Origin: Pseudomonadota bacterium
GTDB taxonomy: Bacteria > Desulfobacterota > Desulfovibrionia > Desulfovibrionales > Desulfovibrionaceae
Length of the DNA: 8,296 nucleotides
Assembly: GCA_023453335.1 (NCBI GenBank)
Contig: JAEXTU010000286.1
Coordinates: 1-8,296, forward strand
Reading direction: 5' to 3'
Shown here in pieces: positions 5,966-8,296 of the stretch (its first letter is position 1; every line of letters begins with the position of its first letter). A program made the position numbers and the translations under genes. Under the pieces are notes generated by a model that was not told the DNA's origin, searched no databases, and was given only the letters and a program-made list of their open reading frames with translations.

Positions 5966-6394
5966 TTATTTCGCCAACTCGGCCTGGGCCGCGGTGATCT
6001 CCTCGATGGCCTTGGCCAGCCGGTCCGCGGCCTCGCCCGCGGGTGCCTGGCTCTGCACGTAGGCCAGCTTCTGGGCGGTCTCGGCCAGCATGCCCGAGAG
6101 GACCATCTTCCTGGTGGTGGCCGGGAGGTTCTCCAGGGTCGCCACCTGCTGCTGCACCGAGGCCAGTTGCTGTTTCACCGCCACCAGGTCCTTCACCTGG
6201 GAGGTGAGCCCGGCCACGTTCTGGTTCATGCCGAAGAAGAAGACCGTGAGCAGGATCACCGCCAGGATGGACACGAACAGGGCCACCCGCCCCATGTCGC
6301 GGTTGGTGGTGGCCGCGATCTCCTGCGCGTTCTGCCCGTTGTCCTGGCCGGCCTGGGGTCGGCCCAGCGTGTACACCTTGTCTTTTGCCTCCAT
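5966..6394 (-). CDS. Single-pass membrane protein with coiled coil, unknown function
   Basis: This 142-residue protein has no recognisable family. Residues 1-34 are polar. Residues 36-55 (RVALFVSILAVILLTVFFFG) form one strong membrane helix. About 58-90 is a Gln/Val-rich heptad-like region (LTSQVKDLVAVKQQLASVQQ) that should be a coiled coil. The remainder is Ala-rich helical (about 100-142). There is no cleavable signal peptide: the hydrophobic stretch is internal and preceded by about 35 residues, which suggests an anchor with the coiled coil outside, though topology is uncertain. The start has a strong GGGAGGGAG ribosome site just upstream. It is the last gene of a minus-strand unit, 78 bp downstream of the diguanylate cyclase gene, and is followed by a clear terminator. 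It may be a membrane partner or effector of the cyclase, but only position suggests this. Confidence 0.82.
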   Translation of the reverse strand: MEAKDKVYTLGRPQAGQDNGQNAQEIAATTNRDMGRVALFVSILAVILLTVFFFGMNQNVAGLTSQVKDLVAVKQQLASVQQQVATLENLPATTRKMVLSGMLAETAQKLAYVQSQAPAGEAADRLAKAIEEITAAQAELAK

Positions 6395-6410
6395 GGCTCC
6401 CTCCCTTGGT

Positions 6411-6461
6411 CAGGCCCGCAGGCCGATTCATGTCCAGAGGTAAAACCGATGCGCGGGCCTG
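6411..6461. repeat. Inverted repeat in the gap between cyclase and membrane-protein genes
   Basis: CAGGCCCGC (6411-6419) and GCGGGCCTG (6453-6461) are perfect 9-bp complements separated by 33 bases. The pair fills most of the 78-bp intercistronic gap. There is no U-tract, so it is not a standard terminator. A weak TTGCCA (complement of 6460-6465) could be a -35 for a minus-strand promoter, but no good -10 follows. The function is unknown: possibly an mRNA-processing or stability structure. Confidence 0.35.
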
Positions 6462-6472
6462 GCAACCCCTGC

Positions 6473-7780
6473 TCAGCCCAGTTCGACCCGGTTGCGGCCG
6501 CCGGATTTGGCCCGGTACAGGGCCTGGTCGGCGCGCTTGAACACCGCCTCCCGGCTCTCCCCGGCCCGGTGCTCCACCACGCCGAAGCTGCACGTCACCT
6601 GCCGGGCGACCCCAGAAAAATCGTGCCCGGCCACGGTGCGGCACAGGCGATCCGCCACCCGCGCAGCCCGGGCCAGGGCCGAACCCGGGGCCAGGACCAT
6701 GAACTCCTCCCCGCCCAGGCGGGCCAGGCGGTCCGAGGCCCGCACGCTGTCCAGCACCAGTCCCACCAGCTCCTTGAGCACGCTGTCGCCCACGTCGTGG
6801 CCAAAGGTGTCGTTGATGGACTTGAAATGGTCGATGTCGAACATGACCAAGGCAAAGGGACCCTTGTCCGCCGCGGCCCGGCCCTCCTCCACGGCGAGCA
6901 GCTCCAGGAAACGGCGGCGGTTGCACGCCCCGGTGAGCGGGTCGGTGGCGGCCTGGTCCTCCAGGTTCTGCCGGGCGTCCTCCAGCTCGCTCACGTCGGT
7001 GAGGGTCAGCAGGCTGCGGCCCGGGTCGCCGAAGGGGCTGAAGGCCGCGGCGAAGGTCCGGGGCCGGGCTTCCGGATTGCGCGGGTCAGCCAGCTTGAGC
7101 CGGCGCTCCCGGTCCAGGGGATCGTCCAGGATGCTGCGCAGCCACTCCCGGGGACCCTGGGCATAGGGTTCCCCGTCCAACTCCAGTACGAACTCCCCCA
7201 CCTCCCGGCCGGCGGAACGCATCTCGTCCCAGGAGGGGAAGCCCAGGAAGCCGCACAGTCCGCGGTTGGCGTAGCTGACCGCGCCATCCTCCGCCAGCAG
7301 CACGAAATTGGGAAAGGCGTCCAGGGCCTGGCGCAGGACCCGACCGGCCTCCAGCAGCCGGCGCCGCATCTCCAGCAGGCGCAGGCTCTTGAGCACCGCG
7401 GACAGGAGGGCGTCGGGCAGGAGGGGCTTGAGCAGGAGATGGTCCACGTCCTGCTCCAGGGCGCGCACGATGAGTTCCGGTTCGTCCGCGCCGGTGGCCA
7501 CGAAGATGGGCACGTCCGGGTCCCCGGCGCGGATGGCCTGGGACAGGGCCAGGCCATCGGTGCCGGGCATGAGCAGGTCGGTGATCACCAGGTCCGGCCG
7601 GGCGGAGCGGAACAGGTCCAGGCCCTCGTCCCCGCCCTCGGCCAGCAGCACCTTGGCCCCGATGCGGCGCAGCAGGCCGGCCATCTGCTCCAGGGCCACC
7701 GGGTCGTCGTCCACACACAGGACGGTCATCTCGCGCAGAGCGTGCAGGGCGTCGTCATCCATCCCGCGGTGCTGCGCCAT
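6473..7780 (-). CDS. Response regulator diguanylate cyclase (REC-PAS-GGDEF)
   Basis: This 435-residue cytosolic protein makes cyclic di-GMP from two GTP. The REC domain (about 17-135) has the acidic pair D24/D25, phosphoacceptor D68 in VITDLLMPG, T96 and K118, all intact. A PAS-like domain follows (about 145-265), then a linker helix, then GGDEF (about 275-435). The GGDEF domain has DPLTG at 280-284, the metal and substrate region FDIDHFKSIND at 314-324, and the catalytic GGEEF at 356-360. An RxxD inhibitory site (RASD, 347-350) sits five residues before GGEEF, so product feedback inhibition is expected. Phosphorylation by an unlinked histidine kinase is implied; none is in the window. The ATG at 7778-7780 has a GGGAGGA ribosome site; the next Met (residue 7) lacks one. 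It lies 18 bp downstream of the Lys/Ala/Pro-rich gene, so the two are probably one operon. The architecture resembles PleD-like cyclases but with PAS in place of the second REC. Confidence 0.95.
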   Translation of the reverse strand: MAQHRGMDDDALHALREMTVLCVDDDPVALEQMAGLLRRIGAKVLLAEGGDEGLDLFRSARPDLVITDLLMPGTDGLALSQAIRAGDPDVPIFVATGADEPELIVRALEQDVDHLLLKPLLPDALLSAVLKSLRLLEMRRRLLEAGRVLRQALDAFPNFVLLAEDGAVSYANRGLCGFLGFPSWDEMRSAGREVGEFVLELDGEPYAQGPREWLRSILDDPLDRERRLKLADPRNPEARPRTFAAAFSPFGDPGRSLLTLTDVSELEDARQNLEDQAATDPLTGACNRRRFLELLAVEEGRAAADKGPFALVMFDIDHFKSINDTFGHDVGDSVLKELVGLVLDSVRASDRLARLGGEEFMVLAPGSALARAARVADRLCRTVAGHDFSGVARQVTCSFGVVEHRAGESREAVFKRADQALYRAKSGGRNRVELG

Positions 7781-7798
7781 GCGTCCTCCCGGCGGCCG

Positions 7799-8296
7799 CT
7801 ATTCCCAACGCTTGCCGGAATGCCGGAACAACTCGGTGAACCGCACCTTGCGGACCTGGGCGAAGGTCCCGCCCTTGGCCGCCTCCGGGCTGTCGCCCCG
7901 GGCCTCGTAGCTGGTTTCGAAATACTTGAGGATGCCCACGAAGGGACAGGTGGGCGAGTCCGTGGCCTTGACCTCGAACTCCAGGGTGTTCTGGTCCACC
8001 TCGGAGAAGCGCGCCACGTACCCTCCGCCGTCCTGGGTCACGGCGATGCGCGCCGGGCCGCCCAGCATGTGCCGGGACAGCTTGGCCATCCACTGCCGGG
8101 CAAAGGAGGAGAACTCCTCCTGGGCCCGCTCCAGGTTCAGAGGACCGGACAGGGCCTTGACCGCCGCGCCCTCGGCCGGGGCCTTGGCCGGCTTGGCCGC
8201 TGCCGTGGCCTTGGCGGCCGGCTTGGCCAAGGGCTTGTCGGCCTTGGCCGGAGTCTTGTCCGACTTGGCCGGGGCCTTGTCCACCTTGACTGGGGC
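7799..8296 (-). CDS. Unknown protein with Lys/Ala/Pro repeat N-terminus (5' end probably outside window)
   Basis: I do not recognise the family. The C-terminal domain (about 115 residues, from GPLNLERAQEEF to the end at GKRWE) looks like a compact alpha/beta fold: a helix with FSSFARQWMAKLSRHMLG, strands ARIAVTQ, YVARFSEV and LEFEVKAT, a SPTCPFVGILKYFETSYEA segment, and a strand QVRKVRFTELF. Before it lies a disordered, strongly basic stretch of imperfect heptads (VKVDKAP, AKSDKTP, AKADKPL), then AKPAAKATAAAKPAKAPAEG. A GTG at 8282-8284 could be a start, but the repeat pattern continues in frame (A-P-V-K) to the window edge and no convincing ribosome site precedes the GTG, so I treat the gene as partial. 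The stop is 18 bp upstream of the cyclase start, suggesting an operon. The tail could bind nucleic acid or acidic surfaces, or act as a flexible linker; this is inference. Confidence 0.75.
   Translation of the reverse strand, partial: APVKVDKAPAKSDKTPAKADKPLAKPAAKATAAAKPAKAPAEGAAVKALSGPLNLERAQEEFSSFARQWMAKLSRHMLGGPARIAVTQDGGGYVARFSEVDQNTLEFEVKATDSPTCPFVGILKYFETSYEARGDSPEAAKGGTFAQVRKVRFTELFRHSGKRWE
8162..8296 (-). repeat. Imperfect 21-bp-period coding repeat (Lys/Ala/Pro heptads)
   Basis: The DNA repeats TTGGCC-rich units, many about 21 bases apart, encoding (A/V)K-x-DK-x-(P/L) heptads on the minus strand. At least three clear copies lie at about 8228-8290, with degenerate AKP units leftward, and the array runs off the window edge. 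Confidence 0.6.

Overview
The window is GC-rich, entirely bacterial in character, and densely coded. The gene set (HdrC/HdrB-type heterodisulfide-reductase-like subunits, a tandem universal stress protein, a TmcB/HdrD-type iron-sulfur protein, a DUF1847 fragment, a PAS-containing methyl-accepting chemotaxis protein and a diguanylate cyclase response regulator) points to an anaerobic sulfate-reducing deltaproteobacterium of the Desulfovibrio type. This is an inference from family content. There is no rRNA or other taxonomic marker.

Layout. (1) 1-3522, + strand: an electron-transfer block. The end of an hdrC-like gene overlaps hdrB by ATGA. A two-domain Usp follows after 14 bp. A cytosolic 4Fe-4S/CCG protein resembling TmcB/HdrD follows after a 55-bp spacer that holds a strong 12-bp hairpin. 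(2) 3523-3897: a 375-bp stretch without an intact gene. It contains the C-terminal part of a DUF1847 gene on the - strand, whose stop codon is shared with the preceding gene in one CTAG palindrome. It also contains a near-consensus sigma-70 promoter driving that remnant and an operator-like inverted repeat between the remnant and the chemotaxis gene. (3) 3898-5517, + strand: an inner-membrane chemoreceptor with a cytosolic PAS domain and no periplasmic domain. (4) 5563-8296, - strand: a lone 100-aa protein of unknown function, then (reading leftward from the right edge) a Lys/Ala/Pro-tailed unknown protein, a REC-PAS-GGDEF diguanylate cyclase and a small single-pass membrane coiled-coil protein. 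This three-gene unit ends at a clear Rho-independent terminator.

How the genes may work together. The left block looks like cytosolic thiol/disulfide or quinol-linked electron transfer, with HdrBC handing electrons to or from a partner outside the window. The TmcB-like protein would act as a further FeS/CCG module. The right half is signalling: chemotaxis, and c-di-GMP synthesis controlled by phosphorylation with product inhibition. No mobile element, CRISPR array, tRNA or rRNA was seen. I found no strong evidence of a wholly new system. The most interesting items are the decayed DUF1847 gene with its own promoter, the Usp between Hdr-type genes with altered nucleotide-binding motifs, and the unknown membrane protein encoded with the diguanylate cyclase.
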